Shown one piece after another: positions 17,792 to 28,449 of a DNA stretch of 64,000 bases. This DNA is from Francisella uliginis (GTDB lineage: Bacteria > Pseudomonadota > Gammaproteobacteria > Francisellales > Francisellaceae), in contig NZ_CP016796.1 of assembly GCF_001895265.1 (NCBI RefSeq), forward strand, positions 1,550,001 through 1,614,000. Reading direction: 5' to 3'. The first letter of the stretch is position 1, and each line of letters opens with the position of its first letter. The notes under the pieces were generated by a model. The model worked only from the letters and a program-made list of their open reading frames with translations, did not search any database and was not told the origin of the DNA. A program made the position numbers and the translations under genes.

Positions 17792-19249
17792 ATGTCAAAT
17801 AAACCTCTAATCCAACTATCTGGCGACCTTTTTGAAGCAGTTCAACTAAAACCTTGTTTTGATGATTCTAAATATTTTGTCGATATGACACCTAAAAAAT
17901 CTCCTGATGAAATATTAAAAGAATATGAGAACTTAAAAAACTCAAAAGATTTTGATCTTAAAGCATTTATTGAAGATAACTTTTATCCTCCTGTATCAGA
18001 AAAAATTTTTGATAGTAATCAAAAAATATCACTATCACAATATATTAAACAAATGTGGAGTTTTTTACATCAATCTTCTGATCAGCAAAACTCTTTAAGC
18101 TCTCTTATATCACTACCAAAACCTTATATAATCCCAGGAGGTAGATTTAGAGAGGTTTATTATTGGGATTGTTATTTTACTTGTGAAGGTCTACGTGAAG
18201 ATGATGAGATCGAAATGATTAAGGATATCGCCGATAACTTTGCATACCTTATAGATACTGTGGGATTTGTGCCAAATGCCAATCGAAAATATTATCTAAC
18301 TCGCTCTCAGCCACCATTGTTCTATTTAATTGTAAATATCTTATATCAAGAGCTAGGTATTTCTGCAATTAATAAATACTTAACACCTCTAGAAAAAGAA
18401 TATTCATTTTGGATGAATACTCAGCGAAATGTAAATGGTTTAAATAGATATTGGGATGACTCTGCAACACCAAGGCCAGAATCATATAGAGAAGATATTG
18501 AGCATGCAGAAAACATCAATGATAAACCAAAATTCTATCGTAATATTCGTGCTGCTTGCGAATCTGGCTGGGATTTCTCTAGTCGCTGGTTTGCCAAAGA
18601 AGATGATTTTAATACTATTCAAACAACAGATATTTTACCTGTGGATTTAAATAGTTATTTATATGGACTTGAGCACCTACTTGGAAAATGGTTTTTAGAA
18701 ATTTCAAATCAAGAAAAGGCTAATAAATATTTTAAATTATCAGAAAAAAGAAAAGAACTTGTCCAAAATAGATTTTGGGATAATGATAAAGGATTCTTTT
18801 ATGATTTAAATCATACTACCAACAACCTTACAACCATATCAAGCTTAGCGGGAGTAACTCCATTATTTTTAAATATAGCAACAAAAGAACAAGCTCAACA
18901 AGTAGCTAATATCATAGAGAATCAATTTCTTACAGAGCATGGACTTATCACAACTGTTACACATACATCACAACAATGGGACTCTCCAAATGGCTGGGCT
19001 CCTTTACATTTTGAAGCTGTTATAGGCTTAAGAAATTATGGCTTTGATAAACTTGCTGAAATAATAGCTAAAAGATTTGTAAACACTGTTAATCAGAAGT
19101 TTAATGAGACTGGCAAGATTCGTGAAAAATATGATGTTATAGATCCAAAAACAAATGCAGGTGGTGGTGAGTATATTGTTCAAGATGGTTTTGGTTGGAC
19201 AAATGGAGTAACTACAAGCTTTATCAAAATGTATAATATAAAGATATAA
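17792..19249 (+). CDS. treA: Cytoplasmic alpha,alpha-trehalase (GH37)
   Basis: 485 residues from ATG 17792 with AGGAATAAATAG upstream; the longer frame from 17765 overlaps the MFS gene. Both trehalase signatures are present: PGGRFREVYYWDCYF (about residues 115-129) and QWDSPNGWAP (about 395-404). The glycine-rich GGGEYIVQDGFGWTNG near the end is also conserved, and the catalytic acid region ESGWDFSSRW lies in the middle. No signal peptide is seen, so the enzyme is likely a TreF-like cytoplasmic hydrolase splitting trehalose into two glucose units, fed by the preceding MFS transporter. Confidence 0.96.
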   Translation: MSNKPLIQLSGDLFEAVQLKPCFDDSKYFVDMTPKKSPDEILKEYENLKNSKDFDLKAFIEDNFYPPVSEKIFDSNQKISLSQYIKQMWSFLHQSSDQQNSLSSLISLPKPYIIPGGRFREVYYWDCYFTCEGLREDDEIEMIKDIADNFAYLIDTVGFVPNANRKYYLTRSQPPLFYLIVNILYQELGISAINKYLTPLEKEYSFWMNTQRNVNGLNRYWDDSATPRPESYREDIEHAENINDKPKFYRNIRAACESGWDFSSRWFAKEDDFNTIQTTDILPVDLNSYLYGLEHLLGKWFLEISNQEKANKYFKLSEKRKELVQNRFWDNDKGFFYDLNHTTNNLTTISSLAGVTPLFLNIATKEQAQQVANIIENQFLTEHGLITTVTHTSQQWDSPNGWAPLHFEAVIGLRNYGFDKLAEIIAKRFVNTVNQKFNETGKIREKYDVIDPKTNAGGGEYIVQDGFGWTNGVTTSFIKMYNIKI

Positions 19250-19598
19250 ATTAACTTATAAAATAAAAATTAAAGACTGTTTACTAAAAAAATTATCAAA
19301 CTTTTCGAAATAATTTTTATAAGCCAAATAAAATAAGCCTTCTACTCAGCTTGTCCAACTTAATTTTATAAAAATAATAAGCCTGTTAATTTAATGACTT
19401 GCAGTCGTTCCCGCGAAGGTGGGAATCTCTTAAATAGCTCGGAGATCCCCGTGTCAAGCACGAGGATGACAATGATTTTTTGTAGAATCTTCTTATTTAT
19501 AAAGCCAAATTATGATTAAATCAACTGTGTTATAAATATAAGCTGTATTTTATATATAAATTTGGAAAAATATTTAAAGAAAAATTTAGAAAGATATT
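19250..19598. other. 349-bp gap between convergent treA and fba, holding a palindromic repeat
   Basis: No gene is supported here. The flanks are AT-rich with stop codons in all frames. The only structured part is the repeat at 19404-19470. Because treA and fba converge on this gap, its hairpins may serve as a bidirectional transcription end, although neither is followed by a clear T run. Confidence 0.7.
19404..19470. repeat. Intergenic palindromic repeat with two hairpins
   Basis: A GC-rich island in AT-rich DNA. It consists of two hairpins: TTCCCGC..GGTGGGAA (about 19408-19424) and CCCCGTG-TCAAG-CACGAGG (19447-19465, one mismatch). The outer ends GTCGTTCC and GGATGAC are near-inverted copies. 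This is the general design of dispersed 'GTCATTCC..GGAATGAC' palindromic elements seen in many bacteria. Related elements sit inside recB, recC and recD further along. Confidence 0.75.
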
Positions 19599-20663
19599 TT
19601 ATTTGATAATTGGATCTAATTCACCAGCTTCATATTTTTGGAACATTGTTTCAAGTGAGATAGGCTTAATCTTACTAGCCATACCAGCACTTCCAAATGC
19701 TTCATATCTAGCCTGACAAATTTCTGACATTGCTGCTTTTGCAACTGCATTATATTTACGTGGATCAAATTCTGCAGGATTCTCAGCCATAAATCTTCTA
19801 ACTGCACCTGTAGCAGCCATACGCAAATCTGTATCAATATTTACTTTACGTACACCATATTTGATAGCTTCAACGATTTCCTCTACAGGTACACCATAAG
19901 TTTCACCCATAGCACCACCATAGTTATTAATCACTTCTAACCAATCTTGTGGTACAGATGATGAACCGTGCATTACCAAATGAGTATCAGGAATTCTTGC
20001 ATGAATTTCTTTTACTCTCTTGATAGATAAAACATCACCTGTAGGTGGCTTAGTAAACTTATAAGCACCATGTGAAGTACCAATAGCGATAGCTAAAGCA
20101 TCTACTTTAGTTTTTCTAACAAAATCAGCAGCTTCTTCAGGATCTGTTAATAGTTGATCCATAGACAAAGTGCCTTCAGCACCAACACCATCTTCTTCAC
20201 CAGCTTGACCTGTTTCTAATGATCCAAGACAGCCTAACTCACCTTCAACAGATACACCACAAGCATGAGCCATATCAGAAACTGTCTTTGTAACATTTAC
20301 ATTATACTCATAATCAGAAGGAGTTTTACCATCTGATTTTAAAGAACCATCCATCATTACAGATGAGAAACCTAACTGAATAGATCTTTGGCAAACTGAT
20401 GGAGACGTACCATGATCCTGATGCATACATACAGGAATATGTGGATACTCTTCTATCGCAGCTAAAACTAAATGCCTAATAAATGGCGCACCCGCATATT
20501 TTCTAGCACCTGCAGATCCTTGTAAAATAACAGGTGAATTTACTCTGTCTGCAGCTTCCATAACAGCTCTAACCTGCTCTAGGTTATTTACATTAAAAGC
20601 TGGCAGTCCGTACCCATGCTCTGCAGCATGATCTAACAATTGTCTTAGTGAAACTAAAGCCAT
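19599..20663 (-). CDS. fba: Class II fructose-1,6-bisphosphate aldolase
   Basis: 354 residues. A zinc-dependent aldolase interconverting fructose-1,6-bisphosphate with dihydroxyacetone phosphate and glyceraldehyde-3-phosphate. Class II features are [21 protein letters not shown] (metal-binding histidines, about residues 77-97), [10 protein letters not shown] (about 138-147) and [13 protein letters not shown] (about 229-241). AAGGAGAT precedes the ATG. It is the last gene of the tkt-gapA-pgk-pyk-fba operon, 11 bp after pyk. In Francisella, Fba has also been reported to affect gene regulation, but no sequence evidence bears on that here. Confidence 0.97.
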   Translation of the reverse strand: MALVSLRQLLDHAAEHGYGLPAFNVNNLEQVRAVMEAADRVNSPVILQGSAGARKYAGAPFIRHLVLAAIEEYPHIPVCMHQDHGTSPSVCQRSIQLGFSSVMMDGSLKSDGKTPSDYEYNVNVTKTVSDMAHACGVSVEGELGCLGSLETGQAGEEDGVGAEGTLSMDQLLTDPEEAADFVRKTKVDALAIAIGTSHGAYKFTKPPTGDVLSIKRVKEIHARIPDTHLVMHGSSSVPQDWLEVINNYGGAMGETYGVPVEEIVEAIKYGVRKVNIDTDLRMAATGAVRRFMAENPAEFDPRKYNAVAKAAMSEICQARYEAFGSAGMASKIKPISLETMFQKYEAGELDPIIK

Positions 20664-20674
20664 GTTTTATCTCC

Positions 20675-22111
20675 TTATCTTACTTGACCTGCAACTACTA
20701 CTTTAATTTTATTTGTACTTCCATGCACACCCATGCTATCGCCACTAGTTAGAACAAAAACATCACCATCCTTAGCTAGTTTTCTACTTTCTAATTCCAT
20801 AGATGCTGATCTATTTACATATAGTTTAGACATTCTAGTTGAATCAAAAAATATTGGTACCACACCTCTAAATAGAGTCATAGCCCCAAGTGTTGTAGCA
20901 TTACGTGATAACGCATAAATTGGTAAATCACTATTTATACGTGACATCCAGCGAGAAGTGTTACCACCTTCCGTTAAGACTATCAGACCTTTCGCACTGA
21001 TTTCATTAGCAATCTTTACAGCAGCTACTGATACAGCTTGATCAACACGATCACAACTACCAATCTTAGGTTTTTTAACCATATGACTATACTTACTATG
21101 CTCTGCAGAATTACATATACGTGACATTGCTTCAATAGTTTCTACAGGATATTTACCTACAGCAGTTTCAGCTGAAAGCATCACAGCATCGGTACCATCA
21201 AATACAGCATTTGCAACATCTGAGGCCTCTGCACGTGTTGGTGAAGAATTTTCAATCATTGACTCCATCATTTGTGTAGCTGTAATAGAACCTTTTTCAT
21301 TCTGACGCGCTGTTGTGATTATCAGCTTCTGCGCAGCAGGAACATTCTCATCACCAATCTCTACTGCTAAATCACCACGCGCTACCATTACAAGATCAGA
21401 AGCATCAACGATTCCTTTTAGATTATCTTCTAAAATTGCTTCTGCTCTTTCAATCTTAGCAACCATCGCAGGCTTCCAGCCAGCTTCATTTACAAGTTGA
21501 CGTGCATATTCCATATCTTTACCATCTCTGACAAATGATACGGCTAAGAAGTCTACTTGTAACATTGCTGCTATTTTAATATCTTCCTTATCTTTATCTG
21601 TAAGAGCAGGTGCCGTTAGTCCACCACCTTTTTTATTGATTCCTTTATTATTAGAAACTTTACCACCTACTACAACTTTAGTAACAGCTTTGTTTCCTTT
21701 TACAGAGTCAACTTCTAAAACGATCTTACCATCATCAACTAATAAAATGTCGCCTTTTTTTACATCTTGTATTAGCTCTTTATAATCAATGCTCACAGAA
21801 TTCTCATCGCCATCTTCAAGACCCAGGTCCGCATCAAGAGTAAATTTCTGTCCTTTTTTTATCTCTACAGAACCTTTCTTAAATTTTGATAATCTAATTT
21901 TGGGACCTTGCAAATCAGCTAAAATACCAACATAAGTATCTTGTTCTTTTGCTATTTGACGAATCAAATCTACTCTTTTACGGTGATCTTCTGCAGAACC
22001 ATGCGAAAAATTACATCTTACTGCATTAACGCCTGCTTTAATCATTTCTGTCAAAGCTTCTCTAGATTCACTTGCTGGACCAAGAGTGGCTAAGATTTTT
22101 GTTCTTCTCAT
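20675..22111 (-). CDS. pyk: Pyruvate kinase
   Basis: 478 residues. Converts phosphoenolpyruvate and ADP to pyruvate and ATP. Recognisable blocks are the N-terminal RTKILATLGPAS, the substrate-binding VRCNFSHGSAEDH, the catalytic signature AILEDNLKGIVDASDLVMVA followed by RGDLAVE, and MLSAETAVGKYPVETI. The length and RGDLAVE region are those of the bacterial PykA/PykF family; type I or II cannot be settled by eye. It lies 16 bp after pgk in the glycolytic operon. Confidence 0.97.
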   Translation of the reverse strand: MRRTKILATLGPASESREALTEMIKAGVNAVRCNFSHGSAEDHRKRVDLIRQIAKEQDTYVGILADLQGPKIRLSKFKKGSVEIKKGQKFTLDADLGLEDGDENSVSIDYKELIQDVKKGDILLVDDGKIVLEVDSVKGNKAVTKVVVGGKVSNNKGINKKGGGLTAPALTDKDKEDIKIAAMLQVDFLAVSFVRDGKDMEYARQLVNEAGWKPAMVAKIERAEAILEDNLKGIVDASDLVMVARGDLAVEIGDENVPAAQKLIITTARQNEKGSITATQMMESMIENSSPTRAEASDVANAVFDGTDAVMLSAETAVGKYPVETIEAMSRICNSAEHSKYSHMVKKPKIGSCDRVDQAVSVAAVKIANEISAKGLIVLTEGGNTSRWMSRINSDLPIYALSRNATTLGAMTLFRGVVPIFFDSTRMSKLYVNRSASMELESRKLAKDGDVFVLTSGDSMGVHGSTNKIKVVVAGQVR

Positions 22112-22127
22112 ATAATAAACCTTTACG

Positions 22128-23306
22128 TTACTTTTTTGCCTTTTGTATCAGCATCTCTACCGCAGGCAATTTCTTACCTTCTAAAAGCTCTAAAAATGCT
22201 CCACCAGCCGTAGATATATAGGAGACTTTATTCGTTATATCAAACTTCTCTATCGCAGCAATTGTATCACCGCCACCAGCGACTGAAAAAGCATCTGAGT
22301 CTGCTATAGCTAATGATAGAGCTTTAGTGCCTTCTGCAAAGTTATCAAATTCAAAAACTCCTACAGGACCATTCCAAAGAATAGTATTTGCTTGCTTTAA
22401 GCATTCTGTTATATATTCTTCTGACTTAGGACCAATATCTAAAATCATGTCATCATGAGCAATATCATGCACATCTTTTATTACAGCCTCAGCATTTTCA
22501 TCAAATTTCTTGGCTACCCTAACATCTCTTGGTATTGGAATGATAATACCTTTTAAATTAGCTTCTGCTATAATTTCTTTAGCTTCAATAACAAGATCTT
22601 CCTCATATAATGAAGCACCAACATCATAACCTTGAGCTTTTAAAAAAGTATTTGCAATACCTCCGCCAACTACTAAGATCTTTACCTTTTTTAGTAAATT
22701 ATGTAAAACCATTAGCTTAGTAGATACCTTAGAACCTCCAACTATAGCAGCCATTGGTTCTTTAGGAGCTTTGAGAACTTTTTCTAAAGCACTAATCTCT
22801 TTAGCTAAAAGCAACCCTGCACATGCTACCGGAATAAATTCAGCAACGCCATAGGTTGATGCTTGTGCTCTATGCGCCGTAGCAAAAGCATCCATAACAA
22901 AAACATCACCAAGACTTGCTATCTTTTGAGAGAGCTCTTCATTAGATTTTTTCTCACCTTTATTAAAGCGGACGTTATCACACATAACGATTTCACCAGC
23001 TTCAACATCAACACCTTTTAGCCAATCTTTAGCAAATTTAACTGGCTTATTAATAATTCCAGATAATGCTTCTGCTACAGGCTCTAATGAAAACTGAGGA
23101 TCATATTCACCTTCAGTAGGACGACCAAGATGAGACATTAAAATAACAGCCCCACCTTTATCTAAAATATATTGAATTGTTGGGATCGCGGCCTCTATTC
23201 TAACTTTACTTGTAACTTTGCCATTTTTGACAGGTACATTAAAGTCTACTCGAACAAGAACTCTTTTACCCTTTAAATCAACATCTCTTAAAGTTAGAAA
23301 ATTCAT
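22128..23306 (-). CDS. pgk: Phosphoglycerate kinase
   Basis: 392 residues. Catalyses 1,3-bisphosphoglycerate + ADP to 3-phosphoglycerate + ATP. The signature [18 protein letters not shown] is at residues 14-31. [29 protein letters not shown] and [10 protein letters not shown] follow in order, and the nucleotide-binding [12 protein letters not shown] and [14 protein letters not shown] are near the C-terminus. It lies 14 bp downstream of gapA. Confidence 0.98.
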   Translation of the reverse strand: MNFLTLRDVDLKGKRVLVRVDFNVPVKNGKVTSKVRIEAAIPTIQYILDKGGAVILMSHLGRPTEGEYDPQFSLEPVAEALSGIINKPVKFAKDWLKGVDVEAGEIVMCDNVRFNKGEKKSNEELSQKIASLGDVFVMDAFATAHRAQASTYGVAEFIPVACAGLLLAKEISALEKVLKAPKEPMAAIVGGSKVSTKLMVLHNLLKKVKILVVGGGIANTFLKAQGYDVGASLYEEDLVIEAKEIIAEANLKGIIIPIPRDVRVAKKFDENAEAVIKDVHDIAHDDMILDIGPKSEEYITECLKQANTILWNGPVGVFEFDNFAEGTKALSLAIADSDAFSVAGGGDTIAAIEKFDITNKVSYISTAGGAFLELLEGKKLPAVEMLIQKAKK

Positions 23307-23320
23307 AACTTACTCCAGAT

Positions 23321-24322
23321 TTATAAAGCTCCAAAATATTCTACGACTCTAACCATTTGGTTTGTATAAGACATTTCATTATCATACCAAGATACAATTT
23401 TAACCAATGACTTATCACCAAGTGAAGTAACTTTAGTTTGAGTAGCATCAAATAATGAACCTTCTGAAATACCTATAATATCGCTTGACACTAGCTCTTC
23501 TTCAGTATAACCAAATGAATCATTAGCAGCGGCTTTCATTGCAGCATTAACATCCTCTGCAGTAATATTTTTAGATACTACAGCAACAAGCTCAGTTAAA
23601 GAACCAGTAGGTACAGGAACACGTTGTGCAGCACCATCTAGCTTACCAGCTAACTCTGGAATAACTAAGCCAATAGCTTTAGCTGCACCAGTTGAATTAG
23701 GCACGATATTTGCAGCAGCAGCTCTTGCACGACGAAAATCATTTTTTGCGTGAGGAGCATCTAAAGTATTTTGATCACCTGTATAAGCATGGATAGTAGT
23801 CATGAAACCACTTTCAATTGTAGCTAAATCATGTAAACCTTTAGCCATAGGAGCTAAACAGTTAGTTGTACAAGATGCAGCAGATATGATTTTCTCATCA
23901 GAGTTTAATATATCATGGTTAACACCAAATACTACTGTTGGTAGATCATTTCCAGCAGGAGCAGAAATAACTACTTTTTTAGCACCAGCATCTATATGAG
24001 CTTGTGATTTTGCTTTTGACACATAAAAACCTGTACACTCTAGTACAACATCTACATTTAACTCACCCCATGGTAAGTTAGCTGCATCTTTCTCTGCATA
24101 TATTTTAATTTCTTTACCATCTACAACTATAGAATCTTCTTTTGCTGATGTCACAGCCGCTTTTGAGAATCTACCTTGAGCAGAATCATACTTTAATAAA
24201 TGTGCTAACATTTTTGGATTTGTTAAATCATTAATCGCAACAATTTCAATTCCGTCCTTATCAAACATTTGACGAAAAGCTAAACGACCAATTCTACCGA
24301 AACCATTAATTGCAACTCTCAT
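23321..24322 (-). CDS. gapA: Glyceraldehyde-3-phosphate dehydrogenase
   Basis: 333 residues. NAD-dependent oxidation and phosphorylation of glyceraldehyde-3-phosphate. The N-terminal Rossmann motif [14 protein letters not shown] is at 5-18. The active-site segment [12 protein letters not shown] carries catalytic Cys151, and the partner histidine is in the [14 protein letters not shown] block. [14 protein letters not shown] is at the C-terminus. A strong AAGGAG site precedes the ATG. Second gene of the operon, 35 bp after tkt. Confidence 0.98.
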   Translation of the reverse strand: MRVAINGFGRIGRLAFRQMFDKDGIEIVAINDLTNPKMLAHLLKYDSAQGRFSKAAVTSAKEDSIVVDGKEIKIYAEKDAANLPWGELNVDVVLECTGFYVSKAKSQAHIDAGAKKVVISAPAGNDLPTVVFGVNHDILNSDEKIISAASCTTNCLAPMAKGLHDLATIESGFMTTIHAYTGDQNTLDAPHAKNDFRRARAAAANIVPNSTGAAKAIGLVIPELAGKLDGAAQRVPVPTGSLTELVAVVSKNITAEDVNAAMKAAANDSFGYTEEELVSSDIIGISEGSLFDATQTKVTSLGDKSLVKIVSWYDNEMSYTNQMVRVVEYFGAL

Positions 24323-24357
24323 ATTAATCTCCTTAAGATATTATCTTGCGAAAGTTA

Positions 24358-26349
24358 TTACACATATTTAGCAACAATGTTGCTGATATTTTCTACAGTA
24401 AAGCCAAAATGTTTAAATAAATCTGCAGCTGGCGCTGACTCACCAAAACTATAGATCCCTTTTACCTCACCCCCAGCTTTTGGCATATATTTATACCACA
24501 TATCAGGCTGTGCCATTTCTACAAAAACAGCAGGGATGTCATCTTTGATTACTGATTTTTTATATTCTTGACTTTGTGAGTCAAATACTTCTACACAAGG
24601 TATAGAAGCTACATTTATCTTTATACCTTTATTCTCAAACTCTTTCGCTGTATTTATAGCTAATTCGACTTCCGATCCAGTAGCAACAATTGTTGCTTTC
24701 GCATCAGAATGCTCTTTAACTAAGTAGCCACCTTTTGAGACTTTTATAACTTGTTCTTGGTTTTCAACAGCAGGTTGTAATCCTTGACGAGTTAAAACCA
24801 TCACACTTGGCGTATCTTTCGATTTAACTGCTTCTTGCCAAGCAATCATTGTCTCAATAGTATCTGCAGGTCTCCAAACGTTAAGATTTGGTATTAATCT
24901 TAGACTTGGTACATGCTCTATTGGCTGATGTGTTGGACCATCTTCCCCTAAACCGATAGAGTCATGTGACATAACATGAACTACTGGTTGCTTCATAAGC
25001 GCAGACATCCTAATAGCATTTCTAGAATAATCACTAAATACTAAGAATGTACCACCATAAGGCTTTAATCCACCATATAAGCTTAAGCCATTCATAATAG
25101 CAGCCATACCAAACTCTCTAACTCCATAAGAAAGATAGTTAGCCCCTTCATCAGTATTATTTAACCAAACAGAACCACTCCAGTTAGTATTATTTGATCC
25201 CGTTAAATCCGCTGATCCACCAAACATTTCTGGCATTTTACTGCATAATACTTCTAATGCCATTTGAGAAGCCTTACGTGTAGCTACTTTTACAGGGTTT
25301 GCTAACTGAGAGCTAATATATTCGTTAACAGCTGTACCCAATTCAAAAGGTAATTCTTTATTTAAAACTCTATTTAATTCTTCAAATTTAGGACTATCTT
25401 TATAGGAATCCCATATTTTTTGCCAATTTTCTTCTAAAACATGGCCCTTCTCTGTTGCATCCCAATATTTATATACATCTTCAGGTACTTCAAATGCTCC
25501 ATAGCTCCATCCTAGCTCTTTTGCAGCAGAAGCTCTCTCTTGATCACTCAAAGGTGAACCATGAACTGAAGCTGTTCCTGCTTTTTCAGGGGAGCCAAAA
25601 CCAATAACTGTTTTACAGCATATCAAAGTTGGTTTGTCCTGCTCAGCTTTTGCATCAATAATAGCTTGCTCTATAGAATCAAAATCATGGCCATCAACAT
25701 CTTTGATAACATTCCAACCATAAGCCTCGAATCTTTCAACTGTATTATCTGTAAACCATCCTTTAGTATCTCCATCAATAGAAATACTGTTATCATCCCA
25801 AAAAGCTATTAGTTTATTTAAACCTAAAGTTCCAGCCAAAGAGCATGCCTCATGAGAAACACCTTCCATTAGACAACCATCACCTAAAAATACATAAGTG
25901 TGATGATCTATAATTTTAGTCTCAGACGTATTATATCTTTGCGATAAAAGCTTTTCTCCTAGAGCCATACCAACAGCATTTGCAACACCTTGACCTAACG
26001 GTCCAGTAGTTGTCTCAACACCTGCAGTATAACCATATTCTGGATGACCAGGAGTTTTCGAATGAAGTTGCCTAAAATCTTTTATATCATCAATTGATAC
26101 ATCATAACCAGATAAGTGTAATAATGAATATAAGAGCATTGAACCATGACCATTTGAAAGTACAAATCTATCACGATTTATCCAATTTGGATTTTTAGGA
26201 TTATGTTTAAGATATTTTGTCCATAGAACTGTTGCGATATCAGCCATGCCCATAGGCATACCAGGATGTCCTGATTTAGCTTTTAAAGTTGCATCAATAG
26301 ACAAAAATCTTATAGCGTTTGAAAATTCTTGCGAAATAGATAAAGACAT
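24358..26349 (-). CDS. tktA: Transketolase
   Basis: 663 residues, the standard length. A thiamine-diphosphate enzyme that moves two-carbon units between sugar phosphates in the pentose phosphate pathway. N-terminal features are AKSGHPGMPMGMADIATVLW and the ThDP/Mg motif GDGCLMEGVSHEA followed by WDDNSISIDG. The C-terminal half contains SHDSIGLGEDGPTHQPIEH. It is the first gene of the tkt-gapA-pgk-pyk-fba operon, so it probably shares a promoter with glycolysis. It is divergent from yceD across 129 bp. Confidence 0.98.
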   Translation of the reverse strand: MSLSISQEFSNAIRFLSIDATLKAKSGHPGMPMGMADIATVLWTKYLKHNPKNPNWINRDRFVLSNGHGSMLLYSLLHLSGYDVSIDDIKDFRQLHSKTPGHPEYGYTAGVETTTGPLGQGVANAVGMALGEKLLSQRYNTSETKIIDHHTYVFLGDGCLMEGVSHEACSLAGTLGLNKLIAFWDDNSISIDGDTKGWFTDNTVERFEAYGWNVIKDVDGHDFDSIEQAIIDAKAEQDKPTLICCKTVIGFGSPEKAGTASVHGSPLSDQERASAAKELGWSYGAFEVPEDVYKYWDATEKGHVLEENWQKIWDSYKDSPKFEELNRVLNKELPFELGTAVNEYISSQLANPVKVATRKASQMALEVLCSKMPEMFGGSADLTGSNNTNWSGSVWLNNTDEGANYLSYGVREFGMAAIMNGLSLYGGLKPYGGTFLVFSDYSRNAIRMSALMKQPVVHVMSHDSIGLGEDGPTHQPIEHVPSLRLIPNLNVWRPADTIETMIAWQEAVKSKDTPSVMVLTRQGLQPAVENQEQVIKVSKGGYLVKEHSDAKATIVATGSEVELAINTAKEFENKGIKINVASIPCVEVFDSQSQEYKKSVIKDDIPAVFVEMAQPDMWYKYMPKAGGEVKGIYSFGESAPAADLFKHFGFTVENISNIVAKYV

Positions 26350-26421
26350 TAGTATTTGACCCTTTATTAGTGATTGTTAAAAATACAAAAACATAATTAT
26401 TACGATAATACAGTAGAGACT

Positions 26422-26449
26422 TTCATAAAACAAGAAATCACGCTAGAAT
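26422..26449 (+). promoter_or_regulatory. Putative promoter for yceD-rpmF-plsX-fab block
   Basis: TTCATA (26422-26427) and TAGAAT (26444-26449) are 16 bp apart, about 30 bp before the yceD ATG. This is the best sigma-70-like match in the divergent tkt/yceD gap. It is a visual match only. Confidence 0.35.
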
Positions 26450-26478
26450 ATTGTAATTAAAGCTTATGATTTTAAAAA

Positions 26479-26982
26479 ATGAAAGATAGTTTTTATAAAA
26501 TAAATCACACCATATATTCTAAGCAAAAAAGGGAGTTAGAAAACTACAAAATAATAATCGATGATGTTAAACAAATTTCAGATCTAATATATGATGAAAC
26601 TCATACTTTCATAGGCGATTTTTCTTTTTTTGAAGAGAAAAACTATCCTTGTATTAAATATACCATTAAGGGAACAATAAAACTTATTTGTCAAAATACT
26701 CTAGAACCTTTTGATTATGATTTTAAGGTGTCAAATAGTGTAATAATAGTTGAGGATGACAGATTAGCAGTAGATAGTCTTAACGAGCCTTTTATATGCG
26801 AAGATTCAGTCATTGATTTGCGCGGTATTCTGAAAGAAGAAATCATCTTAGATCTACCTTTAGTGCCAAAAAAAGATTCTAACACTTGTAAAAAAGTAAA
26901 AAAACATTCATACTATAGCGAACAAGAAAATGTTGTAAAAGAAAAAAGGAATCCTTTTGAGGTTCTTAAAAACTTAAAGTGA
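26479..26982 (+). CDS. yceD: YceD family protein (DUF177), likely 23S rRNA accumulation protein
   Basis: 167 residues. The segment IKLICQNTLEPFDYDFKVS at about 74-92 matches the YceD/DUF177 pattern ('l.C.R.L.p....'), with the cysteine retained, and DLRGILKEEIILDLPLVPKK is the conserved C-terminal block. YceD stands beside rpmF in very many bacteria and is linked to 23S rRNA accumulation. The Shine-Dalgarno is poor; the start chosen is the first ATG of the frame. The C-terminal tail ends NPFEVLKNLK, typical of the family. rpmF follows 45 bp later. Confidence 0.92.
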   Translation: MKDSFYKINHTIYSKQKRELENYKIIIDDVKQISDLIYDETHTFIGDFSFFEEKNYPCIKYTIKGTIKLICQNTLEPFDYDFKVSNSVIIVEDDRLAVDSLNEPFICEDSVIDLRGILKEEIILDLPLVPKKDSNTCKKVKKHSYYSEQENVVKEKRNPFEVLKNLK

Positions 26983-27027
26983 CATATTTTTTCAATAAAA
27001 TAAATATAAAATAAGAGGTTATCTAAA

Positions 27028-27210
27028 ATGGCTGTACAACAGGTTAAAAAAAGCAGATCAAGAAGAGATATGAGAAGATCTCACGATTCTTTAACGGCTC
27101 CTACTTTATCTACTGATAAGTCAACTGGTGAGTTACACTTAAGACATCACGTATCACCTAACGGCTTTTACAAAGGTAAAAAAGTTGTAGACACAAAATC
27201 TGAAGACTAA
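27028..27210 (+). CDS. rpmF: 50S ribosomal protein L32
   Basis: 60 residues with the typical L32 start [20 protein letters not shown] and the C-terminal [16 protein letters not shown]. The zinc-binding cysteines found in some L32 proteins are absent, as in the C-minus gammaproteobacterial type. AAGAGG lies upstream. It stands between yceD and plsX, the usual order that ties ribosome synthesis to lipid synthesis. Confidence 0.98.
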   Translation: MAVQQVKKSRSRRDMRRSHDSLTAPTLSTDKSTGELHLRHHVSPNGFYKGKKVVDTKSED

Positions 27211-27298
27211 TATTTCGTAAATTACTTCATAATCCGTTTATTAGATTTAATATTTTAATAAGCAAGACTAATTATCTATATAGGAAATTTTATTTATC

Positions 27299-28345
27299 AT
27301 GAGTTATAAAATATCTATAGATGCTATGGGTGGTGACAACGGTTTAAATACTACAATCCCTGCAGCTCTTGAAGCAGTAAAGAAAGACTCTAACCTACAG
27401 ATTGTACTTGTTGGTGACCATCACAAAGTTAAAAGAGCTTTAGACAGATACTCAAAGGTAAAAAAAATAAAACTACCAGTTTTGCAAAGAGTAGCTATCC
27501 ATCATGCCAGTGAAACAGTTGCCATGGATGAATCTCCTTCTATCGCTGTTAGAAAAAAGAAAGACTCATCAATGCGCGTAGCTATAAACCTTGTCAAAGA
27601 TGGTACAGTTGATGCTTGTGTCAGCGCTGGAAATACTGGCGCTTTAATGGCTACATCAAAATTCGTTTTAAAAACTGTCAATGGTGTTGATCGTCCTGCT
27701 ATCGTATATGCACTTCCTGCGTACAATAGAGAAACTGGACAACTAAGCAAAACTTATATGCTTGACCTTGGTGCTAATGTTGTTTGCTCTTCTGAGCAAC
27801 TTTTCCAATTTGCGATCATGGGATCAATCTTAGCTGCCAGCTCAAAAGGAGTTGCTGAACCTAGAGTTTCACTATTAAATATTGGTGAAGAAGAAATGAA
27901 AGGTTTAGACAATATCAAAAATGCGGCTAAACTACTTCAAGGTTGCGACTTCATCAATTACCAAGGTTATATCGAAGGTAAATACATTTTTGATGACTCT
28001 ACTGATGTTATTGTTTGTGACGGCTTCGTTGGTAACGTATCTTTAAAGACTATGGAAGGTAGCTTAAGGCTTATTGAATCTTTAATAAAAAAATCTATAA
28101 GAGAAACTTCTTGGTTAATGAAAGTTCCTGTAGTGATGGCATTACCATTATTTAAGAAAATGAAGACAGGCATGAATCTAGACAGCTTTAATGGGGCTTC
28201 ATTATTAGGTTTAACAGGAATTGTTGTAAAGAGCCATGGTAGCGCTAGTGCAAATGCTTTTGAAACAGCAATTTATGAAGCAATCAAAGAAATCAAATAT
28301 AATATTCCTAAAACAATTCAAGAATCTTTAGAAAAAGTTCTTTAA
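27299..28345 (+). CDS. plsX: Phosphate acyltransferase PlsX
   Basis: 348 residues. Converts acyl-ACP to acyl-phosphate, the first step in phospholipid synthesis by the PlsX/PlsY route. Family marks are the N-terminal ISIDAMGGDNGLN, the VSAGNTGALMATSKF block and the VCDGFVGNVSLKTMEG block in the C-terminal half. AGGAAA precedes the ATG. The protein is a peripheral membrane enzyme with no transmembrane segment. Confidence 0.97.
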   Translation: MSYKISIDAMGGDNGLNTTIPAALEAVKKDSNLQIVLVGDHHKVKRALDRYSKVKKIKLPVLQRVAIHHASETVAMDESPSIAVRKKKDSSMRVAINLVKDGTVDACVSAGNTGALMATSKFVLKTVNGVDRPAIVYALPAYNRETGQLSKTYMLDLGANVVCSSEQLFQFAIMGSILAASSKGVAEPRVSLLNIGEEEMKGLDNIKNAAKLLQGCDFINYQGYIEGKYIFDDSTDVIVCDGFVGNVSLKTMEGSLRLIESLIKKSIRETSWLMKVPVVMALPLFKKMKTGMNLDSFNGASLLGLTGIVVKSHGSASANAFETAIYEAIKEIKYNIPKTIQESLEKVL

Positions 28346-28376
28346 TCTTTTTATTCATGATACAATAATTTTTAAG

Positions 28377-28414
28377 TCCTCAGCTATTAAAGTTTAGCTT
28401 TGGATGTTTTTTTT
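28377..28414 (+). terminator. Weak intrinsic terminator or attenuator after plsX
   Basis: A small interrupted hairpin: TCC (28377-28379) pairs with GGA (28402-28404), and AGCTA (28382-28386) with TAGCT (28395-28399). It is followed by a run of eight T (28407-28414). The stem is modest, so partial read-through into fabH is likely. Confidence 0.42.
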
Positions 28415-28449
28415 GTTATCAATCTAACTAAAGTAGGTATAACTATATA

